Assembly: GCA_032433765.1 (NCBI GenBank) | Contig: JAVIAB010000156.1 | Location: 87,540,269 to 87,604,268 of the forward strand | Length of the DNA stretch: 64,000 nucleotides | Direction: 5' to 3' | Source: Megaustenia siamemsis | Lineage: Eukaryota > Mollusca > Gastropoda > Stylommatophora > Ariophantidae | Made by a program: the position numbers and the translations under genes | In this document: positions 1 to 8,749 of the stretch, in pieces | Layout of the letters: each line of letters begins with the position of its first letter | Numbering within the stretch: position 1 is the stretch's first letter | Notes under the pieces: generated by a model | Told to the model about the DNA's origin: nothing | What the model saw: only the letters and a program-made list of their open reading frames with translations | Databases searched by the model: none

Positions 1-1880
1 TGAATGATGGAAGGGCAACAAGAATGGCCACTCGAACAGGGGACTCTGATAGTGTCATAGACCTGGCACTGGTGTCTTCCACCTTCGCACCGGTTTGCAG
101 GTGGAGTGCACTGGGGTTCCACGGAAGTGATCACTATCCATGTGTCCTCCTAATTGAGAAAAGCAGAAATAAAAGCCAGAAAAGAAAGCTCCACACATTC
201 AACTACGAGAAAACAGACCAGGACGTCACTAGCAAAATCAGACATAGGAAACAGAGCGCCCCTCATAGGAGGCAAGAGCGATGGACGCAGCCACCCTGGT
301 GGAATGTAGATGTCGAGGAAGCTTGGCGGAGCAAGAGACAAACGGTCAAGACATGGCAGAAAGCTAGAAGGAATGGAAAAACTCAACCTGAGCTCTTGAA
401 GCGTCTGAAAGTAGAGGTTGACCAAAAAATTATGCACTTTAAACTATGCGCTCAGCAGGCTAAGGATGCCAAATGGGATGACTTCTGTAAAATGTGTGCT
501 CAGAAAAATCGCTCGCCACATTCTGGCGCCTTCATCAGTGCATGAATGACACACCACGACACAAAGGCATACCAGACTTTCAGAGCACAGGCCGGATATG
601 GCACAAATCTTATGAGAGCAAAGGGAAGGCCCTGCTTGCCCGCTACATTGAGCAGACGGATCAAAGAAAAGAGGCTATGAGAATGAGGATACGGGGATCT
701 TTGTCAAAATTGTGTAAGGATGTAGGGCTGGAAGAAGATCTCACAATCACAACCGATACCACTCGCACGACACTTAAAAGGTCACACAACACTGATCCTG
801 GTCCAGATGGTGTTCGGTACGATGACATAGGCAATTTAGCTGACGACGACTTGACAAAACTGGCCAATGAGTTTAATGCCAGTATTCGGAGTGGCCAGAT
901 TAAGGAGGAGTGGCTACACAGCTACTTACTACCGCTACCGAAGTCAAACAAGGACCATTCTCAGATCAGCGCCTACAGAATCATCACTAGATTCTCATTA
1001 GATGGATCGCCGCGGCACTGTTTCAGAGGAAGGTGATACTCAGATGTGGAAGTTGGTCTTCCGAGCCAACATCCATTTGCCCAGGGCTGCCACAAGGCTC
1101 ACCATTGTCACCAGTTCTATTTAACGTATACACAATAACGACCACGGAACAACAGCTGGATGGGAGGGGAAGAACTATGACTTTTGCTGATGATATTCTG
1201 GTATATCAACAGGGAAGAGACAGACGGGGAATCGCTTCCACAATGCAAGACGAACTCGATCGCATTTCTTCCTGGTGTGGGGTATTAGGTGCCGTGGTTA
1301 ATCCTAATAAAGCATCAGTTTCATGGTTCTCCCTTAAAAATCATATCGTTAATACGACCACACCGGTAGTACGAATGGGAGCTGATGAGGTGACCAGGGA
1401 CAAGTTGATGACATACCTCGGAGTTAAGTTTGATCGCAGCCTTTGTTTTCGGGACCACGTCGACCATGTGATAACAAAATCCCGCAAAGGATTAGCCGCC
1501 TTGAAGGTCATTGCAGCTACCAACATCGAGCAGAGGCTACTTACTCTTCTGTTCCAGGGATTAGTCCTCGCACCTATCGAATATGCCCTGGCAATTCTTA
1601 CTGTCAGTACGACTCAAATTGATAGGCTGGAGAAAATACAAAATGAAGCCATGCGCATTATCCTGGGATGTACGAGGGACACTCCCTGTGTAGCAATGAG
1701 GTATCTTCTTGACTTTCCAACCATGGATGACAGAATCAAGATCTGGAGAGCACGAGCATACCTGAAGATTAATACAGATACATAGCATCCATTGCACCAC
1801 GTTCTCAACACAGAGTAAGGTGACAGGCTAAAAAGAGGCAAATCATGGGTGGGCCGAGCAGAAGATGTCATCAAACAGGT
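1..1880 (+). mobile_element. I-like LINE, 5' part of outer copy (endonuclease end and RT), degraded
   Basis: The sequence encodes the end of an APE-type endonuclease (SVIDLALVSS, then GSDHYP with the SDH motif near 125-140), a linker, and a reverse transcriptase with PGPDGVRYDDI near 796-830, GLPQGSPLSPVLFN near 1084-1125 and the catalytic FADD near 1183-1194. The reading frame changes near 500-540. About 280 bp of the RT palm is missing near 989 when compared with the related copy at 9776-12269, so this copy is dead. It starts before the window edge. It stops at 1880, where a - strand copy is inserted, and resumes at 12270. Presence of an RNase H domain downstream and a TAA-type tail point to the I group of non-LTR retrotransposons; the clade is an inference from domain order. 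Confidence 0.85.
1872..1880. repeat. Target-site duplication, left copy (inner LINE)
   Basis: CAAACAGGT here and again at 12270-12278. The uninterrupted sequence (coding DVIKQVCG) can be read on the - strand near 10092-10114, so the two copies bracket the inserted - strand LINE. Confidence 0.8.
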
Positions 1881-2396
1881 TATTATTGAGTTATTTGCGG
1901 GTCATCATCATTGCACTCCGAACATGTCCATAGGTGCTCAGATCCCCTCCTCAGCAATTCCCTCAGTGTCCAGCGACTGACGACTCCAGTTCTATGTTGG
2001 TTGATAAGTCTTCTTACACGGCCACCAAGTTTCTCATTTCTGGCTGTGCCCATCCCATTTCCATCATCCGAAGAAGTGACGTGGATCTGTGTTTGTCGAA
2101 GTCATGTGCTCTTCGTTCATCTCGGAGGGCATTGATGATGTCCGTCCGATCCATTGGTTGCCCGTCCTCAACGACAGCGCAGCTAGTCAACCTGTCCACT
2201 CTCTCATTTCCCCGTACTCCCGCATGTCCAGGGACATAGACAAAGGTGACCTTTACGTATTTTGGATTTCTGCAACGACTCTACCCATTGCATGGGTACA
2301 AAGCCCGCCTCCACTTTTTTTATCATGCTCATCGAATCACTCAGTATACATGCGTGGGTGTAGTCATGTGACTCTAACCATTTGAATGCCTTGGTC
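1881..2396 (-). mobile_element. I-like LINE, 3' part of inner copy (RNase H C-terminal half and 3' end)
   Basis: On the - strand this encodes the C-terminal half of an RNase H domain (SDSMSMIKK near 2315-2345) and the degraded 3' end of the LINE. The element ends next to the duplication with ACTCAATAATA, a short TAA-type tail like that of I elements. The rest of the same copy lies at 9776-12269. The two parts were separated when the Polinton-like element inserted at TTGGTC. The sequence matches the + strand tail at 12597-13113, with small indels that break the frame. Confidence 0.85.
2391..2396. repeat. 6-bp target-site duplication, left copy (Polinton)
   Basis: TTGGTC directly precedes AGTAGTGTTGG. 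The same six bases follow the other terminus at 9770-9775. The empty site GTGACCAAGGCATTC is present in the related LINE at 12594-12608, which confirms a clean insertion. A 6-bp duplication is the known Polinton/Maverick signature. Confidence 0.93.
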
Positions 2397-2920
2397 AGTA
2401 GTGTTGGTGGCTGTGAAACCACTCTAAAAGTGCACGGACATGCACCGAAAGACAATAGATTTGGCACCGACTTTGCACGAACCTGGCACCAAATCCGTGC
2501 CAAAGTCCGATAATCGGCTTATTATCTCGGTGGTCGTGATCGGTAATCGGCTTATCTCGTGGTGTGCGTTGGTGCGTGACGATGATCGGCGCGTCGTGGT
2601 GTGCGTTGGTGCGTGGCGGCTTATCTCGTGGTGCGTCGCTAGCTCGCCGGTTAATGTGCCTCAACATCAACCATCATATCCTATCATCATCTTGTGCCAC
2701 CCTCAACATCAACCTTCATATCCTATCATCATCTTGTGCCACCCTCAACACTATCATCATCATCATGTGCCACCCTCAACATCAACCTTCATATCCTATC
2801 ATCATCTTGTGCCACCCTCAACACTATCATCATGTGCCACCCTCAACATCAACCTTCATATCATCATGTGCCTCATCATCATCCCTTAATGTTCTAGCAT
2901 CAAGCCACACAAAGTATCAA

Positions 2921-2954
<34 letters not shown>

Positions 2955-3068
2955 TTCATGGTAAAGCAAAACAAAATTCGTTCTATATTTCACAACTTTA
3001 TTAATACAACAAATATACGACACATATATATATTACTGTCCGGTTGTTGATAATTTTAAGCGTCTGGG
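2397..3068 (+). repeat. Left terminal inverted repeat
   Basis: From AGTAGTGTTGG to about GATAATTTTAAGCGTCTGG this matches the reverse complement of 8750-9769. It contains a repeated GCTTATCTCGTGG / GTGCGTTGGTGCGTG motif (2515-2635), a minisatellite (2653-2890) and a CT run. It is about 340 bp shorter than the right TIR, because a block present at about 9190-9522 is missing next to the CCGGTT at 2647-2652. The inner end overlaps the last codons of the PC4-like gene. Confidence 0.9.
2653..2890 (+). repeat. Minisatellite inside left TIR
   Basis: Tandem, imperfect copies built from TGTGCCACCCTCAACA joined to ATCAACCTTCATATCC and runs of ATC. The mirror-image array is at 8925-9205. ORFs through it have low-complexity products and are not genes. 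Confidence 0.85.
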
Positions 3069-3764
3069 TTTCCTCCCTCCTGTTTTGGTGGTACTGTTTG
3101 TTAAATGTCTATCAAACACGGGTGCATAGGAAGTTTCATTAGCCTTCAAAACACAACCGCCCTCCATTTTGACAAAACCTTGATCAAAGCTGGAATAGGT
3201 AATTGGTGACTCTGCTGAAACACCCGCGGCATTCATATTGGGTGCCGGATCTGTCGTCTGATTAACAAGAGCGAGGTTCCCTTGATTAACAAAGGGGGGC
3301 GTGTAGTCGATGAGATTCGTGTTAACAAGAGATGGTATGTAGTTTTGGTGGTTAACGACAGGCGGCGTGTAGTTGATCTGATTAACAAGAGGTAGCGTGT
3401 AGTTGATCTGGTTAACGAGAGGTGGCGTGTAGCTGATCTGGTTAACAACAGGCGGTGTGTAGTTGAGGTTAGCATAAGCGGTTAAAATTTCCTCTCGCAT
3501 CTCGACTAACGTGATAAATTCCTCTCTCGATAGTGTTATCCCAGTTCTGGTAGGAAACTTAAAAAAACTATCACCGCTATATGTCCTTATATTTATCAAT
3601 GGTCTGTTACGAAAAACACAAACCGAGACTGCCTTAACGCCATCTTTAGACAATGGAACTACAGTCTCATTTCCACGTGACATAAATATGCGCTGATCAC
3701 TGAGATCAAACGAAATTGGCGTATTCAAGCTACACGACTCCATATTCAAAGAAAAACAAACCAC
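3033..3764 (-). CDS. PC4-like single-stranded DNA-binding protein with decapeptide repeats
   Basis: 243 residues; a second possible start is Met8 at 3743. Residues about 18-90 resemble the PC4/p15 coactivator fold: a basic strand region (VSVCVFRNRPLINIRTY) followed by GITLSREEFITLVEMREEI, which matches the PC4 pattern of IR-Y, GISL and a closing helix. PC4 proteins bind single-stranded or melted DNA, so a role in transcription or replication of the element is plausible but inferred. Residues about 99-165 are six imperfect copies of a YTPPVVNQIN-type decapeptide. The C-terminus is basic. It is read away from the capsid genes, with a TATA-like box at 3817-3824, and its 3' end runs into the left TIR. 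The frame is intact, unlike several neighbours. Confidence 0.7.
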   Translation of the reverse strand: MVCFSLNMESCSLNTPISFDLSDQRIFMSRGNETVVPLSKDGVKAVSVCVFRNRPLINIRTYSGDSFFKFPTRTGITLSREEFITLVEMREEILTAYANLNYTPPVVNQISYTPPLVNQINYTLPLVNQINYTPPVVNHQNYIPSLVNTNLIDYTPPFVNQGNLALVNQTTDPAPNMNAAGVSAESPITYSSFDQGFVKMEGGCVLKANETSYAPVFDRHLTNSTTKTGGRKPRRLKLSTTGQ

Positions 3765-4150
3765 CTGGCAACAGACGTTGGTTATGTGTGTGCGTGTACA
3801 CTGCTCGACTGGGGGGTTTTTATACCCGTTTATCGGGTCGAGGACCGTCTATTTATAGCAGCTAACGCAATACGTTATCAGGCGTGGTAATCAGTCGTGT
3901 TGCGACATGTTCAGTGACCTCTGGAAGTGACCAATAGGGTGATGTGTGGGGAAATATGATGCGTGTAACAATTCGGTCTCAGGTAATGCGGCTTGAGACT
4001 AGGAAACTCCTCCTCCTCCCCCCTGTAGTGTTTATATAGGTTGTGGATTTTAAAAATAGGTGTTAGTTGAAGAGGGGGAAACCTCGCGCGCTGACCTAAA
4101 ATCACTCGTTATTTTCGTCGGGGGCGTAATCACTAAAGTTAGTAGCACTT
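3765..4150. promoter_or_regulatory. Divergent intergenic promoter region
   Basis: This gap separates the - strand PC4-like gene from the + strand capsid block. A TATAAAAA-type box lies on the - strand at 3817-3824, about 55 bp upstream of the PC4-like start, and a TTTATATA box on the + strand at 4031-4038, about 115 bp upstream of the ATPase start. Short ORFs in the region show no known domain. Promoter function is inferred from position and motifs only. Confidence 0.5.
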
Positions 4151-4774
4151 GTGAGGATGGATCCCCGATGGAATCATCCCTTCACAGCTCTGATAGCCGG
4201 TCCTACCGGGTGTGGGAAAACGGTATATGTGCAAAAGTTTATACAGAACCTTCACGAGCTAGCTGTCCCCGTACCGGAGGAAGTTATATGGTGTTATGGG
4301 GAATGGCAGCCGATATACGAGACTATGGGGTCAGTGAGATTTATCGAGGGTCTACCAGACGTCGATAAATTGTAAGGTGGTAAGAAGAGAAGACTGATCG
4401 TCATCGATGACTTGATGTCTGAGACGGACGAGCGGGTAACAAAATTATTCACCAAAGGTAGTCATCACAGAGATATTAGTGTGATGTACATTGTTCAAAA
4501 TCTATTCGGAAAAAATAAAGAACATCGAACCATAAGTCTCAATACGCACTATTTAGTCCTTTTCAAGAACCCGAGAGACGGGAGTCAAATTATGAATCTG
4601 GGTAAACAAATGTACCCAGGTCAGGTGGGGTACCTCCAAGATAGTTTTAAGGACGCGACAGCGACTCCTCACGGTTATTTGCTGGTCGATCTTCGTCAGG
4701 ACACACCTGATAATCTAAGGTTGAGAACAAAAATATTCCCGGGGGAGAGACAAATCGTCTACGTGCCAAAGTAG
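4151..4774 (+). pseudogene. Packaging ATPase (FtsK/HerA, A32-like), interrupted by one stop codon
   Basis: The product would be about 207 residues. Walker A (GPTGCGKT) is at residues 17-24, close to the N-terminus as in poxvirus A32 and Polinton ATPases. Walker B (LIVIDD) is at about 82-87. The later segment with a QN motif (YIVQNLF) fits the sensor region of the family. The family pumps genomic DNA into preformed capsids. A TAA at 4373-4375 lies between Walker A and Walker B; the frame before and after it is the same, so this is a simple nonsense change. Met3 at 4157 is an alternative start. First gene of the + strand block, 6 bp from the next. Confidence 0.88.
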
Positions 4775-4780
4775 AGAATC

Positions 4781-5107
4781 ATGTGTGATGAAGCACTTAG
4801 ACGGCACGGTGAAATGTTGAAATGTATGCGCGCCGCCTCGCCGAGCGGTTTAAGAGCCATATTAAAAACAGCCTCTCCCAAACTCATTAACTTTTTGTGC
4901 GAGTGTTGTCATAACATATTAAAAGGTAATGTTAGACTCACTCAGCGACAGAAGTGCGAGCTACGTCGACACAAGAACAAGTTGAGACTTCTCACTAAAA
5001 AGAAACCGAGTCTTAAGCGGCGGAAAGAGATTCTACAAACCGGTGGGTTTATAGGTGCTTTGCTCCGTCCTATATTAAGTATTCTCGGTGGAGTACTAGG
5101 TGCGTAA
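4781..5107 (+). CDS. Small basic protein with hydrophobic C-terminus (Polinton capsid-block protein)
   Basis: 108 residues. The N-terminal half is helical with AILKTASPKLINFLCECC and NILKGNVRLTQRQK; the middle is rich in Lys and Arg (about 60-85); the end is a glycine/hydrophobic stretch (GGFIGALLRPILSILGG). I recall this layout as common next to capsid genes in invertebrate Polinton-like elements, but its function is not known to me. A DNA-condensing or membrane-active virion peptide, comparable to adenovirus pX, would fit. The frame is intact and overlaps the next reading frame by 8 bp. Confidence 0.7.
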   Translation: MCDEALRRHGEMLKCMRAASPSGLRAILKTASPKLINFLCECCHNILKGNVRLTQRQKCELRRHKNKLRLLTKKKPSLKRRKEILQTGGFIGALLRPILSILGGVLGA

Positions 5108-5120
5108 CAATGGTAAAAAA

Positions 5121-5657
5121 ATGATTTTGATGGATCCTCGATTCCTCGAGGGTCTTAAACAGACTACTACCACGTCCTATAGCCCACCCGAGGCGATCGG
5201 TGACAACTTGAGAGATTTAGATGATGAAATGCAATGTATCCTATTCCGCGATGATTTAGCACCCGCCGATAAGGCCAGAGTGTACCAACGTGCCCTGCAT
5301 CAATATTTAACTAGATTGGAGCAGTATAAACGACGCTCATTGGGCTCGGTCGATCTCATTCAACACAACACGGCAACAGAAAAAACACCTTCCCCACCAA
5401 CACCATCATTCGAGGTATCACCAGAGCAGACCAAGACACCACCACCACCACCACCAGCGGAAACCCCAAAGGTAGGTAATGAAACCACTCCGACCGTAGC
5501 CACGTATAAACTGAGACCTAAAAAAAGAAAGAGTGGAATCCCAACACCAAAATGCGAAGGATGGAAAACTGTGGATAGCCCTACTGAGCAGCTGTTTGGG
5601 TTACATGCTACCGAATCCAAACTTGGAGAGGCGACGGTGAAACGAGTAAAAAAATGA
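5121..5657 (+). CDS. Capsid-block protein of unknown function, proline-rich
   Basis: About 178 residues from the Met at 5121 (MILMDPRFLEG); an upstream in-frame Met at 5100 overlaps the previous gene and is less likely. The N-terminal 75 residues are charged and probably helical (LDDEMQCILFRDD, ADKARVYQRALHQYL). The middle is a low-complexity stretch of Pro, Thr and Glu with a six-proline run. The C-terminal part holds KLRPKKRKSG, a possible nuclear localisation signal. No enzyme motif was seen. The stop TGA overlaps the next start as ATGA (5654-5657). Position suggests a virion or assembly protein. Confidence 0.65.
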   Translation: MILMDPRFLEGLKQTTTTSYSPPEAIGDNLRDLDDEMQCILFRDDLAPADKARVYQRALHQYLTRLEQYKRRSLGSVDLIQHNTATEKTPSPPTPSFEVSPEQTKTPPPPPPAETPKVGNETTPTVATYKLRPKKRKSGIPTPKCEGWKTVDSPTEQLFGLHATESKLGEATVKRVKK

Positions 5658-6452
5658 GTTTTTATGTCACCCTGCCCAGCAATGCATCTATGGAACTTTT
5701 TAAGGATAATAACCCAGGTCACTTTTTCGTTAAAACTTCCTCAGACCATTGACATTTCGACGCAGTATGAGATCGCACTGGTGGAGATACAGTTTCCGCT
5801 AAATTATTTCAATGTAATAGAGGGTGATGTCTGGATTCGCTACGAATCTCTCGATAACGACGATATTTGCGACGCCAGATTTTATTTCAACGTGACATTG
5901 GAACCTGGGTTATACACGAAACCCGACGCGTTCATTGGCGAGTTGAACGCGTCGATCATAAAAGCGGAGGATGAGTCGTACAGGGGAGTGAAAGGGAAAA
6001 AAATGAGATTCATTTATGCGAAAGAGGTGAATAAAGCCATCTTGAAACTTTACGAGAAAGGAGTCAGTGTTACCATAAGCAACACTTTGAAAAACATGTT
6101 AGCCTTCCCCACGACCTCAATATCAGACACGGCTCCCGATATCTTCAGCGTGGGTGTAATGGACTTGGAAAGTGTTGCGAAGAATGTCTACGTCTACTGC
6201 GATCTCGTTTCCCCCAGACCGGTCGGGGATGTGATGGTGCCTCTCCTCAGGAGCGTGCCAGTTCTCAATAGAAATCACACCTCGGTGTTTCAGATCTACG
6301 ATAAGCCTCACTACCTACCCCTGAGTCGATTTTCCTTCGATACCGTCGAGATCCTTTTAGCCAACGAACACGGAAAAACCATTCCATTCACCAGCGGGAC
6401 GTCGGTGCTAACGGTACACTTTCGAGTCAAGAAGCATATCGTTCTGGTATAA
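5654..6452 (+). pseudogene. Penton-like (minor capsid) protein, frameshifted near its N-terminus
   Basis: The expected start at 5654 (MSFYVTLPSNASME) opens a frame that stops after about 30 codons. The rest of the protein, starting around KLPQTIDIS near 5736, continues in a different frame to the stop at 6450-6452. The lesion lies between about 5725 and 5740. The long part (about 240 residues) begins with EIALVEIQFPLNYFNV, which I associate with penton-type single jelly-roll proteins beside Polinton capsid genes. Role: vertex protein of the icosahedral capsid, inferred from family and position. Its stop overlaps the next start as TAATG. A start further down at 5664 is open but not likely to be original. 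Confidence 0.7.
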
Positions 6453-6946
6453 TGGTGAAACACACTCCCCTTCATAGAGATGTTGAGTTATACGAAGACT
6501 TTTACTGTTGTCAGGCGGGCGATGGGATGCCCGTGTTTATAGGAGGTCGAAGTCAGAGCGGTCGAGGAATCGGTAGTTTCTTTGGTGGAATCGGGAGGGC
6601 TATTTTACCCTGGTTAAAAACCGGCGGTAAGGCCTTGCTCAGAGAAGGCTTGGGGACCGGTCTGCAGGTCGCACAGGACGCATTGGCCGGGAAAAATGTC
6701 GGCGAAGCTTTCAAAGAACGAGCTAAGGAGGCCGGTCAGCGGTTGCTACACGGGGCCGTAGACCACCTGCGTGATAACAACCAATCAGGAAGTGGTTTAC
6801 GTCAAAGCAGAAAGCGAGTTATGAAGCTACCTCCACCAGGAGAACCCGTTACGAAGAGGATAAAACCGACAGCTGGACGGTTCCCCCTTCATTCGGTGCA
6901 CAACAGAGGGAAGAAGACGAGGGTGGCAAAGGATATTTTCGACTAA
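6452..6946 (+). CDS. Glycine-rich basic virion protein (adenovirus pVI/pX-like)
   Basis: 164 residues. After an acidic N-terminus (DVELYEDFYCCQAGDG) comes GRGIGSFFGGIGRAILPWLK, then an amphipathic Ala/Lys-rich region (GKALLREGLGTG, AFKERAKEAGQRLL) and a basic end with KRVMKLPPPGEPVTKRIK. The GIGSFF-G-ILP-LK segment resembles the membrane-active peptide that accompanies Polinton and adintovirus capsid genes and is compared with adenovirus pVI or pX. The function is inferred. The gene is intact and is separated from the major capsid gene by two bases. Confidence 0.72.
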   Translation: MVKHTPLHRDVELYEDFYCCQAGDGMPVFIGGRSQSGRGIGSFFGGIGRAILPWLKTGGKALLREGLGTGLQVAQDALAGKNVGEAFKERAKEAGQRLLHGAVDHLRDNNQSGSGLRQSRKRVMKLPPPGEPVTKRIKPTAGRFPLHSVHNRGKKTRVAKDIFD

Positions 6947-6948
6947 TA

Positions 6949-8252
6949 ATGTCCCTCATTCACCCCAAATCGTGCGAATGTCTTCACTCTGGTTTGGATT
7001 TATTTAGCGTTCCACCCACACAGACATCTCTAGACTCTGGCCAGTTTATTGAAATTCGTCCGATCGCAGCTTTGTCGCATAGCGCACCGATAGAGTTTTT
7101 CATTTCTGGAAACAGCGAGGAGTATCTAGATCTTTTCAACACGTTTTTACATCTGCGGGTCAAGATCACCCTCCCGAATGGTGATAGCGTACCAGTCGAT
7201 GCTGAGGTAGGACCGATCAACAATTATCTTCACAGTCTATTTTCACAAGTCGACGTATCGCTAAACGACACGTTGGTTACACCGTCGGAGAATACCTATC
7301 CTTTTAGAGCGGTGTTTGAGGCCACGCTAAATTACGGAGAGGATGCGAAAACGGGATACTTGACGGCCGCTCTGTTCTACAAAGACACAGCTGGCCACCA
7401 TGACGATTTGAAAGAAAATGAGGGTTTTAAAACACGGCGCGATTTGACTTCGGGTAGTAAAGAGGTTGAAATGATGGGTCGTTTGCACTCTGATGTCTTT
7501 GTGCAGGATCATTACATGTTAAACAGAGTCGATGTAAAGATAAAACTCACCCCCTCGAAGGATGTGTTCAGCCTCGCGGCTCACGATAGCTCTGTGGTTT
7601 ATAAGAGTGTTATCACCTACGCCGCGCTCGTGGTCAGGAAAGCTAAGCTAAACCCCGCGATTTCTCTGGCCCACGAAAAGGCTCTCTTAAGCGGGAATGC
7701 GCGGTACCCGATCAAGAGGGTTACCATCAAGACATTTTCCATCGCTAGCGGGATGTTCTCCCACAGTCAAGACAATTTATTTTTGTCTCAAACACCGACC
7801 CGTATAGTGATAGGTCTGATTACGGCCAGTGCTTTTAATGGTGTTTACACAGCTAACCCGTTCAATTTTCAACACTTTGGTCTGATTTATATGAACCTGA
7901 CGGTCGACGGGAAATGTATCTCGGGAAAGCCTCTAACTATGGACTTTGAACGAAATCAATACGCGAGAGCTTTCTTCGGCACAAATCTGGCCATGGGTTG
8001 ATTGGTAAAGACGCTGGGAATAACGTTGATTATAGAGAATTCAAGGACGGATACTGCCTATTTGGTTTTGACCTCTCGTCCAGCCTACTGGACGGCTCCC
8101 ATTTTGAGCTAGCCACAAGCGGACCCTTGTCGATAGAACTCAAGTTTGCCGCTCCCACAACTACTCCCCTACAAGTTATCGTCTACGCCGAGTTGGACTC
8201 GGTGCTCGAGGTGTCCAAGACAAGCCAGATTCTAACAGACTTCGCCGTTTGA
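6949..8252 (+). pseudogene. Major capsid protein (F54H12.2-like family), one frameshift
   Basis: The product spans about 434 residues in two frames. The first 350 run from MSLIHPKSCEC to a stop at 7999-8001; the last 84 or so continue in another frame up to the stop at 8250-8252 (…LTDFAV). The lesion is near 7985-8005. Family signs are SGNSEEYLDLFNTFLHLR and NNYLHSLFSQVDVSLND in the first third and FGFDLSSSLLDGSHFEL then VIVYAELDSVLEVS near the end. This matches invertebrate proteins labelled F54H12.2-like, which I take to be a Polinton-type jelly-roll capsid family. It would be the hexon-like shell protein. Only 2 bases separate it from the upstream gene. Confidence 0.82.
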
Positions 8253-8274
8253 GGGAGAAAAAAAGAAGAAGAAT

Positions 8275-8690
8275 ATGAACACGAGGGAGATTTACAACCT
8301 TTTGATGTCGGATATTTTCGTTCGACGTTGTTCCCTTGTTAGTGTCATTCCACGAAACCACTTACCGCCGAGCATCGAGCCAACGGCGACCGCGGCCTTT
8401 GTCATAAACACCGACCCTGCCCACGAACCCGGAGAGCATTGGGTGGCCCTATTTTACAACGGACTCGGCGAATGTGAGTATTTCGACTCCTACGGTTTGC
8501 CTCCCAGACACGTGGATATTTTAAACTTATAGAGCAAAACTCACACGTTCCATTCGTCTACAACCCGCGGGTGTTGCAAGATTTGTTTAGCAACACGTGC
8601 GGTCAATATTGTGTTTATTATATACTTCTTAAGTGTCGTGGCGCGAAACTTAACAGAATTCTCATGCCTTTTCATCGAGACAGCACGTAA
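8275..8690 (+). pseudogene. Adenovirus-type cysteine protease, frameshifted before the catalytic Cys
   Basis: The first frame (85 residues) contains EHWVALF with the candidate catalytic His55 and YFDSYG with Asp71. It ends at 8530-8532. A different frame, open from about 8529 to a TAA at 8688-8690, holds SNTCGQYCVYYI, which fits the nucleophile Cys region of the adenain/Ulp1 fold. The lesion is near 8525-8531. Such proteases cut capsid precursors during maturation. Length (about 137 codons over both frames) is short compared with adenovirus protease (about 200). It is the last + strand gene and lies only 60 bp from the right TIR. Confidence 0.85.
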
Positions 8691-8749
8691 ACGACCGTAT
8701 CATTTATCGTTTGCTCGCCCCGTGGATACTTCGGCTTCGAGGGGCCCGT

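Noticed and set aside
2440..3004. ORFs of about 146-149 codons in the left TIR (and mirror ORFs in the right TIR)
   Set aside because: They consist of minisatellite translation (His/Pro/Ser-rich) and occur in several overlapping frames.
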